Positions 7,565-16,022 of a stretch of 64,000 bases of DNA are shown piece after piece. A model generated the notes under the pieces. That model saw nothing but the letters and a program-made list of their open reading frames with translations, searched no databases and was not told where the DNA came from. A program made the position numbers and the translations under genes. This DNA comes from Acidobacteriota bacterium (GTDB lineage Bacteria > Actinomycetota > Acidimicrobiia > Spongiisociales > UBA5794). The stretch lies in NCBI GenBank assembly GCA_022562055.1, contig JADFQA010000002.1, positions 62,001-126,000 on the forward strand, written 5' to 3'. The stretch's first letter is position 1, and each line of letters opens with the position of its first letter.

Positions 7565-9348
7565 CGGATTCCTACCCTTGCATTCCCCGCCGCGTCCTCT
7601 GCTGCGAGTACCTCGGCGTACCGAGGGATCGTCGCCATGAGTTCATCATGTGTCCCCGACGCGACAATCCGCCCTTCCTCCAGAAACAGCACCCGATCCA
7701 CAAGCGCGAGAGTCGAAGTGCGGTGTGCGATGATCACCGTAGTCCGCCCCTGCATCACCCGCCGCAACGCCGCCTGAATCTCGGCTTCGACGATTGCGTC
7801 GATCGAAGACGTCGCATCGTCGAGGATCAACACACGGGGATCGCGCAGCACGGCGCGGGCAAGAGCAACTCTCTGTCGCTGCCCGCCAGAGAGTGAATGG
7901 CCCCGCTCGCCGACGACGGTGTCGTAACTATCGGGCATTTCGCATATAAATTCGTGAGCACGTGCTAGTCGGGCCGCGGCACGCACCGAATCGTCCGACG
8001 CACCTGGTGCCCCGAGGGCGATGTTGTCTCGGATGCTTGCGGAGAAGAGGTAGGTGTCCTGGAACACAATCGCAGTCTCGCGCCGAAGATCGTCCAAAGA
8101 GAGACTGCGCACATCCACGCCGTCAATAGACACAGCTCCCTCAGCGACATCATGAAACCGCGGAATCAGGTGCGCCAGCGTCGTCTTACCAGAGCCGGTC
8201 GCACCAACGAGCGCAACCGATTCCCCGCCGCGGATGACAACGTCGACGTTGTGGAGAATCGCGGGTCCGTCTGGGTAAGTAAATGAAACGTTCTTGAATT
8301 CGATACGTCCGGGTCCGTCCGGCAGCCGCTGTGGATTCCGCGGAGCAAGAATCTCGGGTTCTGTTTCCAACAGATTCCGGACCCTGGTCGCAGCCACCGC
8401 TCCCCGAGGCAGGTTCGCAAAGAACCATCCTGTGATCCTGATCGGCATGATCAACACGCCGAGGTATTGGAGAAAGGCGACGAAGTCGCCGAACGAGATC
8501 GCGCCGTTGACTAGGCGCGTCCCACCGAGCCACACGACCACGATTCTGGCTGCCGACGGGATCACCTCAAGGACCGGAGCGTAGACGGAAGCGTATTTCG
8601 CAATGCTCAGCGACGACTCCTTGATGTCGGCGGCGGCGGCCTCAAGACGAGCCTGCTCCTGCGCCTCCTGGCCATAGGCCTTCACGACCTGAATACCACT
8701 CACCGCCTCTTCGACAACTTGTGAATAACCGGCGTGGCGTTCCTGCAATTGCGCAGACAGCGGAAGCACACGGCGCGAGTACTTGGTTACGAACACGAAA
8801 AGCAGTGGGATCATCGCTATGGAGGCGAGTCCCAATATCAAGTCGATCCACAGCAGCACCGCTCCGACAACCACGAACATCCCGAGGTTTGCAATGGTGA
8901 TCGGCGCCATGGCAAAGATGAGCCGTACCTGGGACAGGTCCGACGATGCGCGTGCCATCAACTCGCCAGGACTCGTCACATCGTGAAATCCGAATGTGAG
9001 ACGTTGCATATGTTCGAAGAGGCGATTACGCAGATCAGCTTCGGCGCGATACGAATACAAGAATCCGTAATAGCGGCGGAGTCCAATGCCGACGCTTTGC
9101 AAAAGGCCGGCAGCGACGAACCAGCCAATGATCGGATACAGCCCAGCCACGGACGCCCCGTTGCGCCCAATTTCGTCGATAGCTGCCCGCGTCAGGAGCG
9201 GCATGGCCACGATCATGATCATCCACAACAACGCACCGAGGATCGACTTGGTAGCTTCTCTGCGATAGCGAAAGAGGGTAGAGACAAGGAGCCCCACACC
9301 TGGTCTGGCCGCAGATGAGCGCAGCCCTGCCGTCTCCTTGTTATTCAT
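7561..9348 (-). CDS. Heterodimeric ABC exporter subunit (degenerate Walker B)
   Basis: A 595-residue exporter half with an N-terminal membrane domain and C-terminal ATPase. Walker A is GATGSGKTT and the signature LSGGQRQRVALARA is intact. Walker B reads VLILDDATSSID, so the catalytic Glu is replaced by Asp511. This marks the degenerate-site partner of an asymmetric heterodimer, paired with the gene at 5804. The ATG at 9348 begins MNNKETAG and lies 7 nt after a TACTCT box. A longer in-frame extension to 9744 exists, but it is a poly-valine antisense of the Thr-rich lipoprotein gene and is not believable. It is divergent from that lipoprotein gene. Confidence 0.92.
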   Translation of the reverse strand: MNNKETAGLRSSAARPGVGLLVSTLFRYRREATKSILGALLWMIMIVAMPLLTRAAIDEIGRNGASVAGLYPIIGWFVAAGLLQSVGIGLRRYYGFLYSYRAEADLRNRLFEHMQRLTFGFHDVTSPGELMARASSDLSQVRLIFAMAPITIANLGMFVVVGAVLLWIDLILGLASIAMIPLLFVFVTKYSRRVLPLSAQLQERHAGYSQVVEEAVSGIQVVKAYGQEAQEQARLEAAAADIKESSLSIAKYASVYAPVLEVIPSAARIVVVWLGGTRLVNGAISFGDFVAFLQYLGVLIMPIRITGWFFANLPRGAVAATRVRNLLETEPEILAPRNPQRLPDGPGRIEFKNVSFTYPDGPAILHNVDVVIRGGESVALVGATGSGKTTLAHLIPRFHDVAEGAVSIDGVDVRSLSLDDLRRETAIVFQDTYLFSASIRDNIALGAPGASDDSVRAAARLARAHEFICEMPDSYDTVVGERGHSLSGGQRQRVALARAVLRDPRVLILDDATSSIDAIVEAEIQAALRRVMQGRTTVIIAHRTSTLALVDRVLFLEEGRIVASGTHDELMATIPRYAEVLAAEDAAGNARVGIR

Positions 9349-9355
9349 TGCAACA

Positions 9356-9361
9356 AGAGTA
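9356..9361 (-). promoter_or_regulatory. Leaderless -10 box (TACTCT) of the ABC exporter operon
   Basis: On the minus strand TACTCT is followed by 7 nt and then ATG 9348. No Shine-Dalgarno site is present. This fixes the exporter start well inside the longer open frame. Confidence 0.5.
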
Positions 9362-9420
9362 CCTGGACCGCTGACGCGCCAAGGCGTCGCCAGTTCGACA
9401 GCCGCGGATGCGAATGCGTT

Positions 9421-9426
9421 TACAAT
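9421..9426 (+). promoter_or_regulatory. Leaderless -10 box (TACAAT) of the lipoprotein gene
   Basis: TACAAT is followed by 7 nt (ccccgat) and then GTG 9434, with no Shine-Dalgarno site. It supports GTG as the lipoprotein start. Confidence 0.5.
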
Positions 9427-9433
9427 CCCCGAT

Positions 9434-10996
9434 GTGAACCGCTGGGCACTCGGATGTGGGACCGCATTGCTGCTGGCAGCGTGCACCACGGGATCGGCCG
9501 GTACATCGGTGCCCTCGGACGCTGCCACCAGTCTTCCCCCACAATCAACGACGTCGGCCGCGTCACCGGCGACTCCCCCAACCTCGCCGCCGATCTCCAC
9601 AACAACGAGCACAACCTCCACCACAACAACGAGCACGACTACAACAACGACACGGGCGCCCTTCACCGTCAACGCAGCGAACGTCGGAACGACGTGGGGA
9701 GAGGTCGTCGGGGTAACCATGTTCCGTGGTAATCCGACCCGCACGTTCTACGGAACCGGACCTGTTGCGACAGATCCCGAACCGTTGTGGCGGTATCCAG
9801 ACAGCCCGATGTGCGGTTTTTCTGCCGTGGGAGGCGAAGACAAGTACTGGTGTGGCACCGGGTGGACGGGCCAGCCGGTTATCTGGGAACGCCCCGACGG
9901 CATCACCGAACTGATCTTCGGCGCCTACGACAAACAGGTGCATTTCGTCAATGCCGCCGACGGGACACCGACACGGAACCCATTTTTCATCGGAGACATC
10001 ATCAAGGGTTCGGTCGTACTAGACCCTGACGGATATGCGCTCCTCTATGTGGGCTCGCGGGCCGATCGCTACAGCATCATTGCTTTGGATCGAGAGGACC
10101 CGGTGGAAATTTGGTCGCTGCCGAGCAACTCCGTGAAGGGAAAGTGGAACAACGACTGGGATTCGTCGCCAATCATCATTGATGACTACCTGCTCGAAGG
10201 CGGCGAGAACTCGTGGTGGTTCGCCGTGAAGCTGAACAGGTCGGTCGGCGATGATGGACTCGTAGCCATCGACCCCGAGATTGCTTTCTCGATGCCCGTA
10301 TGGACCGACGAACTCGTAGCCAAGGTTGGTTCGCAACACAGCATTGAAAGCTCAACGGTCATGTCGGGCGGCGTTGCCTACGTGGGCACCGGCGCGGGGC
10401 GCATCATCGGAATCGACATCCCTTCAATCGCAATGGGGGACCCGAAGCTGGTGTTCGACTTTTGGGTGGGTGACGACGTGGATGCCACGATCGTGACCGA
10501 TGCTGCGGGCGCTTTATATGTCGCATCAGAGATCGACCTTGCCACATCTCGCGGTACGGAGCTGGGTCAACTAATGAAACTGGACCCGGCGCTTGATGAT
10601 CCGCTCGTTTGGTCGATTCCTATCCCGGGTTCCGGTGCACGGGCGGGAGGCGTGTGGGCGACGCCGGCACTTGAAAACGACGTGCTGTACGTGGCGACCA
10701 ACACCGGCAACCTACTCGCTGTCGATACGCGTACGGGCGCAATCCTCGACACCGACACGATTGGCGGCCACGCGTGGTCGTCACCAAACATCGTCGACAA
10801 AACGCTGATAGTGGCCATCAACTGCGAATCCGTCCCCGCCCTACGAGCCTACGACCTCACTACGCCCGGAGAGTTAGTGCAGATTTGGGAAATGCCGACC
10901 GGGACAGGCTGCATCGAGTCGACCCCGGTCATTTGGAACGGACGAATGTACGTCGGTTCTCGCGACGGGTTTTTCTACGCGTTCGGCGATCAGTAG
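9434..10996 (+). CDS. PQQ-like beta-propeller lipoprotein
   Basis: A 520-residue exported protein. MNRWALGCGTALLLAAC is a short lipoprotein signal with lipobox LAAC (Cys17), followed by a Thr/Ser/Pro-rich linker of about 55 residues. The rest is a beta-propeller with blade motifs such as GVAYVGTGAGRIIGIDI, NDVLYVATNTGNLLAVDTRTG and NGRMYVGSRDGFFYAF. This is the PQQ-like/BamB-like repeat fold, often an extracellular scaffold or sensor rather than an enzyme. The GTG start is favoured because it places the signal peptide at the N-terminus and has a leaderless -10 box. An upstream ATG at 9338 would add residues that are not signal-like. Ligand is unknown. Confidence 0.85.
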   Translation: MNRWALGCGTALLLAACTTGSAGTSVPSDAATSLPPQSTTSAASPATPPTSPPISTTTSTTSTTTTSTTTTTTRAPFTVNAANVGTTWGEVVGVTMFRGNPTRTFYGTGPVATDPEPLWRYPDSPMCGFSAVGGEDKYWCGTGWTGQPVIWERPDGITELIFGAYDKQVHFVNAADGTPTRNPFFIGDIIKGSVVLDPDGYALLYVGSRADRYSIIALDREDPVEIWSLPSNSVKGKWNNDWDSSPIIIDDYLLEGGENSWWFAVKLNRSVGDDGLVAIDPEIAFSMPVWTDELVAKVGSQHSIESSTVMSGGVAYVGTGAGRIIGIDIPSIAMGDPKLVFDFWVGDDVDATIVTDAAGALYVASEIDLATSRGTELGQLMKLDPALDDPLVWSIPIPGSGARAGGVWATPALENDVLYVATNTGNLLAVDTRTGAILDTDTIGGHAWSSPNIVDKTLIVAINCESVPALRAYDLTTPGELVQIWEMPTGTGCIESTPVIWNGRMYVGSRDGFFYAFGDQ

Positions 10997-11026
10997 CAGA
11001 CCACCAATTGTCCCTTGTCTAGAGGC

Positions 11027-11032
11027 TAACCT
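11027..11032 (+). promoter_or_regulatory. Leaderless -10 box (TAACCT) of the M3 peptidase gene
   Basis: TAACCT plus 7 nt precedes ATG 11040, and no Shine-Dalgarno site is present. It is the same hexamer and spacing as at menD. Confidence 0.5.
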
Positions 11033-11039
11033 CGCGGCC

Positions 11040-12992
11040 ATGTTGCACGACTACACGACCATACAGAAGGGCGACGTTGCTGCGTCCACCGGGGCCGCTC
11101 TAGAAACTGCTGAATCGATCATTGAAGGTCTCGTTTCAGAAACAGGTACCCGCACTTTCGAGAACACGCTGTTTGCGCTTGAGCGTGCAGGAAAGGTCCT
11201 CGCTGACTCGTATGGCATGGGGCCTTTCATGGCCCGCGTCCATCCCGATCCGGATGTTCGTGCTGAGGCGAGTGAATGGGAAGAAAAGGTTTCGAAGTGG
11301 GGCAACGACCTCGTCTTTCGTTCAGATCTCGCGGCCGCTGTGAAGACCTTTGCCGGTACCGAAGAAGCCGGGACACTCACCGGGACGAAACGGCGGCTTC
11401 TTGACGAGTGGTTGCGCGATCTACGCAGGGCGGGCCACGACCTCGACGAGAGTGCACGCACGAAACTCCAGAGCCTGCAGGATCGCTTGATCGAGCTACA
11501 GGTCGCCTTCGAGCGCAACCTAGGCGAGTTTGAAGACGGCATCGACATGACTCGAGACGAGCTAGATGGCATGCAAGACGGGTACGTCGAGGGTCTTGCA
11601 AAGAACGACGACGGCACCTACCAGGTGACCATGGCATACCCGGACTACCTACCGTTTATCGAGCAAGCCAGGAACCGCGAACTTCGCAAGAATCTGCAGT
11701 TCAAGTTTTGGAACATGGCCGCGCCGGACAACAGTGAACTCCTCGCTGAAGCCGTCGGTGTGCGCGCCGACATCGCGGCTATTTTCGGGCACGCCTCGTG
11801 GGCAGACCATGTGCTTGAAGTGAAAATGGCGAAGACGCCCTCGGCGGTCGAGGACTTCTACGAATCGGTTATTCCCGGCCTCACCGTCAAAGCTATCGCC
11901 GAGCGCACGATCCTCGAAACGATGCTCCATAAGGAACACGAAGGGCCACTACAGCCCTGGGATTGGATGTTCTACGCCAACGAACAGCGCAAGGCTGACT
12001 TTGGCATCGATCCGAACGAGGTCGCCGCGTACTTTGCGCTGGACCAGGTCATCGACGGTATGTTCGAGATCACCGGTGACGTATTCGGGCTGGAGTACTC
12101 GAAGGTGGAGACTGCCGATGCGTGGCACGAAGATGTGACGCTATTCGAGATTCGCAACAAGGGCGGCTCGGAGGCGATCGCTTATTTTTACGCCGACCTG
12201 TTCCCGCGCGAGGGGAAGTTCGGTCATGCCGCGGCGTTTCCAATCCTCTACGGCCTCCGACAAGACGACGGTTCATACAGAAAGCCGGTTGCGGCGATCG
12301 TCGCCAATTTCACTAAACCGACCGCGACGCAGCCGGCGCTGCTCAAACACAGCGAAGCGTTGACATTGTTCCACGAGTTCGGCCACATTCTTCACTTCTG
12401 CCTCACTACCGTGGATCTCTTGCGGTTCTCCGGATACGACACCGAAGGCGACTTTGTTGAGGCACCGTCGCAAATCATGGAACATTGGATGTGGCAGCCA
12501 GACGTTCTGAGGCGTTTCGCAAGACATCACGAAACGGGTGAAACGATCCCGGTGGATCTGGTGAATCGACTGGTCGAGGCACGCGATCTCCACATCGGTC
12601 TGCAGATGATGAGACAGGTGTCATTCGGCAAGGCCGACATGATGTTGCACGGCAGCGCCACCAGTGGAGATCTCGAGACAATCAGCCGTGCTGCCAACGA
12701 GTTCACCCAACTGCCGTTTCACGAAGGCACCGACTTCCTTGCGTCTTTCGGCCACCTGATGGGTGGGTACGACGCCGGCTATTACGGCTATTTGTGGTCA
12801 AAGGTATACGGGGATGACATGTTCTCTGAGTTCCAGCGTGTCGGCGTGACCAGCCCCGAGGTTGGCCAACGCTATCGAGACGAGATCCTCGCCGTCGGTG
12901 GTTCTCGCGACGCTATCGATCACTTGAGAGCATTCCTGGGCCGCGAGCCGTCGAGCAACGCGTTCCTCAGGAACCTTGGGCTCGAGGTCTAG
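11040..12992 (+). CDS. M3 family oligopeptidase (thimet/oligopeptidase A type)
   Basis: A 650-residue cytoplasmic zinc metallopeptidase that trims short peptides. The catalytic HEFGH motif is at residues 445-449 (zinc ligands His445 and His449, catalytic Glu446), with the third ligand expected in FVEAPSQIMEHW about 25 residues on. The long helical N-terminal half (residues 1-200) and C-terminal YYGYLWSKVYGDDMF block are typical of M3A enzymes of about 650-700 aa. No signal peptide is visible. The ATG directly follows a leaderless -10 box. No neighbouring peptide gene is co-oriented, so general peptide turnover is the likely role. Confidence 0.93.
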   Translation: MLHDYTTIQKGDVAASTGAALETAESIIEGLVSETGTRTFENTLFALERAGKVLADSYGMGPFMARVHPDPDVRAEASEWEEKVSKWGNDLVFRSDLAAAVKTFAGTEEAGTLTGTKRRLLDEWLRDLRRAGHDLDESARTKLQSLQDRLIELQVAFERNLGEFEDGIDMTRDELDGMQDGYVEGLAKNDDGTYQVTMAYPDYLPFIEQARNRELRKNLQFKFWNMAAPDNSELLAEAVGVRADIAAIFGHASWADHVLEVKMAKTPSAVEDFYESVIPGLTVKAIAERTILETMLHKEHEGPLQPWDWMFYANEQRKADFGIDPNEVAAYFALDQVIDGMFEITGDVFGLEYSKVETADAWHEDVTLFEIRNKGGSEAIAYFYADLFPREGKFGHAAAFPILYGLRQDDGSYRKPVAAIVANFTKPTATQPALLKHSEALTLFHEFGHILHFCLTTVDLLRFSGYDTEGDFVEAPSQIMEHWMWQPDVLRRFARHHETGETIPVDLVNRLVEARDLHIGLQMMRQVSFGKADMMLHGSATSGDLETISRAANEFTQLPFHEGTDFLASFGHLMGGYDAGYYGYLWSKVYGDDMFSEFQRVGVTSPEVGQRYRDEILAVGGSRDAIDHLRAFLGREPSSNAFLRNLGLEV

Positions 12993-13124
12993 TAGTTCGC
13001 AGGCGACGAGACTTTTAGACCGGTTGCGTAGTTGCACGAACCCACACCGTATTGAGCGATGCGTATGGAAGTCGTCCGGTCAAGCGAGCTATGGTCATGG
13101 TGTCCCTAGACAGGGAGGCCGTAC

Positions 13125-13719
13125 ATGACCTGGCTGCTCGTGATCATCGCGCTCATCGTCGGGATCGTTCTTGGACGGCTACTCTCCCGCCGCGAATACA
13201 CGTCTCGCCAACTCCATTCTGAGGCTGCATGGCAGCGTAAGCTTGCTACTGCCGAGACCAAGGCTCCTGAGGCCCAGGCGGATGCCACCACAGCTCAAAC
13301 TGAAACCAACAGCACGCTCGGCGATACAGAACGCGCCCGTACCGAGGCCAATACGGCCCTCGCCGACGTGCAGGACTTGCAATCGAACACCGAACCCGCA
13401 GCGCCTGAGGCAGCAGCGGCGTCTTTTGTTGCGCCAGCTGAGCCGCAGCCGAGAACCGACGTATCAGACGACCTCACGAAGATCGAAGGAATCGGACCAA
13501 AGATCGCCGAGCTTCTCAACGGCAGCGGCGTAACCACGTTCGAGGGATTGGCTGCGAGTTCGGTAGAACGCCTGCGCGAAATCGTTCTTGGGGGCGGCAA
13601 TCGATTCCGAATGCATGACCCTTCTACTTGGCCCGAGCGAGGCCGCGCTCGCCGCCTCGGGGAGTTGGGACGCCCTCGAAGCTTTACAGGATGTTCTCGA
13701 AGGCGGCCGTCGGGTGTGA
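13125..13719 (+). CDS. Helix-hairpin-helix membrane protein with apparent +1 frameshift
   Basis: ATG 13125 has AGGGAGG six bases upstream. Residues 2-20 form one membrane helix, 25-110 an Ala/Thr/Glu-rich stalk, and 115-155 a helix-hairpin-helix (LTKIEGIGPKIAELL). The segment then reads FRMHDPSTWPE, after which the frame turns Arg-rich and runs 140 nt into the opposite gene. Skipping one G at about 13641 restores AALAASGSWDALEALQDVL and a stop at 13717-13719, the C-terminus usual for this family. So the intact product would be 197 residues. The extra base is either a sequencing error in a GC-rich run or a real mutation. Function is unknown; similar proteins are often annotated as ribosomal L21-like or HhH proteins. 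Confidence 0.75.
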
Positions 13720-13748
13720 CCAGTCCCCCGAGGTCTACAGTTCCCGAG

Positions 13749-14531
13749 CTAAACGCCTCGAAGCGCACCGCCGTCGGCTTGCAGCGTGGCGCCGGTGATG
13801 TACGACGCGGCTTCGGACACGAGGAACACAGCGGCAGCCGCGAACTCCTTCGGCTCCCCATAACGGCCGAGCGGGATCGCGTTCGATAACGCAGCAATGA
13901 CTTCTTCAACGGTCACTCCCTTAGCCTCCGCGGCGTAGGCATCCAGGTGGGCGACGCGCTCAGTTGCGATCCTCCCCGGGATAAGGTGATTTACTCGTAT
14001 GCCCGCCGATGCCCACTCGTCAGCCAGCGTCTTGGCGAGCATCGCAACCCCCGCGCGAAACACCCCCGAGAGCACGAGGGGACCATAGGGCTCTTTGGCG
14101 GTCATTGATGTGAGGAACAGGACCGCCCCACCTTGTCCGAGGTGTGGTCGTGCGGAGGATGCAAACACGATTGCGGACTTCAAGGTCAGATGGTACGCCT
14201 CGTCCCACTGTTGCGACGACAGCTCGTCGAAAGATCCGTATGTGGGGCCGCCAGCATTCGGGATAAGGATGTCGATGCCTCCCCAGGTTTCGACGATGTC
14301 TGCAATCCACGACTCGATCTCCGCGGCATTGGACACGTCGACAGATGAGCCAATGATCTCAGCGCCCGTTGTGCGGCGTAACTTCTCAGCCGCCACCTCG
14401 ACGCTGTCGGCGTCTCTGGAACAGATCGCAACACGACAACCCTCGACGGCCAACCGTTCGGCAATCGCGTAACCAAGGCCGGATGATGACGCGGCAACGA
14501 TTGCCCGTTTGCCGGAGAGTCCTAGGTCCAT
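13749..14531 (-). CDS. Atypical SDR-family protein lacking the YxxxK pair
   Basis: A 260-residue short-chain dehydrogenase/reductase fold with KRAIVAASSSGLGYAIA for the cofactor loop and ILIPNAGGPTYG for the NAG strand. The active-site serine region FLTSMTAKEP is present. The position of the catalytic Tyr and Lys reads VLSGVFRAGVAML, so both canonical residues are missing. A known SDR subgroup carries this LSxxxRA variant, so it may still bind NAD(P) with altered chemistry. The C-terminus ITGATLQADGGALRGV is normal. ATG 14531 lies 6 nt after a TAGTCT box. Substrate is unknown. It converges with the frameshifted gene at 13125. Confidence 0.85.
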   Translation of the reverse strand: MDLGLSGKRAIVAASSSGLGYAIAERLAVEGCRVAICSRDADSVEVAAEKLRRTTGAEIIGSSVDVSNAAEIESWIADIVETWGGIDILIPNAGGPTYGSFDELSSQQWDEAYHLTLKSAIVFASSARPHLGQGGAVLFLTSMTAKEPYGPLVLSGVFRAGVAMLAKTLADEWASAGIRVNHLIPGRIATERVAHLDAYAAEAKGVTVEEVIAALSNAIPLGRYGEPKEFAAAAVFLVSEAASYITGATLQADGGALRGV

Positions 14532-14537
14532 GCCAAC

Positions 14538-14543
14538 AGACTA
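14538..14543 (-). promoter_or_regulatory. Leaderless -10 box (TAGTCT) of the SDR gene
   Basis: On the minus strand TAGTCT is followed by 6 nt and ATG 14531, without a Shine-Dalgarno site. Confidence 0.4.
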
Positions 14544-14569
14544 GGCGGCCGAACAGACGCCGATTGCGA

Positions 14570-15970
14570 CTACTCGAAGATATGAGACTCGCGGACAGTT
14601 CGGCGGTCGATCTTCTCGTTTGCAAGCATCGGAAACGCCACAACCTCCCGCAGTCGCTTGGGAACTCTGTGTGCCGAAACGGTTTCTCGCAGTTTGCTCA
14701 GTACAGCGTCGAGGGTTTCGTCATCTCGGAGCGTCACGACACCAACAAGCGCTTGCCCCCAATGCTCGTCGTCGATGCCCCACACAACTGCCCCCGTCGC
14801 ACCACAGCTCCGCAACGCGTTCTCCACTTCTTGGGGGTAAACGTTCTCGCCGCCGGTGATGACGACGTCGTCTGCTCGCCCCAATACTTCAACCGCACCC
14901 GCCGGATCAATTCGTCCCACATCGTTGGTGACGTATCTGCCGTTGAAGCGCTGACCATCTACGGTGCCGATCGCCACCGTGGCACCTGAGATCACGAGTC
15001 GGCCAGTGCCCTCAGAACGAATGTCACCGTCCGACCCGACCACCTCGACGGTGACACCCGGTAGCGCGCGTCCGCGCACAATGCCGTCACCAGTCACCGA
15101 GCCGCCGATTGCGGTCACCGCCTGCGAAGTCGTCTCGGTCATTCCATAGGTGGGAAACACTGCAAGGCCGGCGGCCCGTGCCTCAGCGATCAGGGCAGGA
15201 GCAACCGGTCCCCCACCGATGAGTACAGACACCGAGTGACGCACGTCGAGCCCGTGTACGAGCACCCGCTGGAGCATCGTCGGCACCACGGACAGCCAGG
15301 TGATGGACCCTGCGTTGATGTGGCTAACTGTGGAAGCAACATCAAACGAGTCTGAGTCGAATACGACAGCGCCGCCGATGTGGACCATCCGCCACAGGAC
15401 CGATAGACCGCCGACATGAAACAGCGGCAGCGAACCGAGCCACCGGTCAGCACTCGAAAGAGAAAGATGCTCGGCCGCAGCGCCGGCAGCCGCAGCGGCA
15501 TTCCCGTGGCTCAGCAACACCCCGGTCGGCGACCCAGAGGACCCGGAGGTAAACACCACCGAGTGAACGGAACCGCCGTCAAGAGGCGGTGTGCCCCCAC
15601 CGGCGTTGGCCGTCGACGTAGCGTCATCCCGGTGGACACGGGCCGGCGACGAATCGCCGATCATGACATCGACCACCCCTTCACACATCTTGTCGCGCTC
15701 GGCTTCGGGAGCTTGCGGGTTCAGAGGCACACCGACAAGCCTGGCAACCGCAAGGCCGTGGTGCACGACCACGGTGTTCAGATCGCGATGGGCAAGGTAG
15801 GCGACTCGAGTCCCGGGTGCAATGTCCTTGCGAAACCCAGCCGCGGCATCAGACACAAGCCGCCACAACTCGGAATATGTCGTATCGACGCCGCGATCAG
15901 AAACCGCAAGCGCCTCTGGATGCGTAGAGGCGTGGCGCTGTAACGCTGTGTGGATGAGATCAACTGACAT
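14570..15970 (-). CDS. menE: o-Succinylbenzoate-CoA ligase
   Basis: A 466-residue acyl-adenylating enzyme. It activates o-succinylbenzoate with ATP and CoA for menaquinone ring closure. The P-loop is FTSGSSGSPTGVLLSH, then PTYGMTETTS (A5), GRADDVVITGGENVYPQEVE (A8) and a C-terminal ANEKIDR with the adenylation lysine. Assignment to MenE rather than a generic ligase rests on adjacency to menB, menA and menD. ATG 15970 begins MSVDLIHTALQRHAS; longer upstream frames overlap menB antisense and are ignored. It is divergent from menB across a 52-bp gap. Confidence 0.9.
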   Translation of the reverse strand: MSVDLIHTALQRHASTHPEALAVSDRGVDTTYSELWRLVSDAAAGFRKDIAPGTRVAYLAHRDLNTVVVHHGLAVARLVGVPLNPQAPEAERDKMCEGVVDVMIGDSSPARVHRDDATSTANAGGGTPPLDGGSVHSVVFTSGSSGSPTGVLLSHGNAAAAAGAAAEHLSLSSADRWLGSLPLFHVGGLSVLWRMVHIGGAVVFDSDSFDVASTVSHINAGSITWLSVVPTMLQRVLVHGLDVRHSVSVLIGGGPVAPALIAEARAAGLAVFPTYGMTETTSQAVTAIGGSVTGDGIVRGRALPGVTVEVVGSDGDIRSEGTGRLVISGATVAIGTVDGQRFNGRYVTNDVGRIDPAGAVEVLGRADDVVITGGENVYPQEVENALRSCGATGAVVWGIDDEHWGQALVGVVTLRDDETLDAVLSKLRETVSAHRVPKRLREVVAFPMLANEKIDRRTVRESHIFE

Positions 15971-16022
15971 TGGATCACTACAGTATCCGCACTGGTCCCG
16001 ACACCGCGAACCGGAGGCTCTT
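15971..16022. promoter_or_regulatory. Divergent menE/menB promoter region
   Basis: The 52-bp gap between the two starts must drive both directions. TACAGT at 15979-15984 fits a plus-strand -10, and the overlapping minus-strand TACTGT lies 9 nt before the menE ATG. GGAGG at 16013-16017 is the menB ribosome site. Confidence 0.4.

Noticed and set aside
9349-9744. N-terminal extension of the ABC exporter gene with long poly-valine runs
   Set aside because: It is the complement of the Thr-rich linker and signal of the lipoprotein gene. The leaderless -10 box and family N-terminus place the start at 9348.
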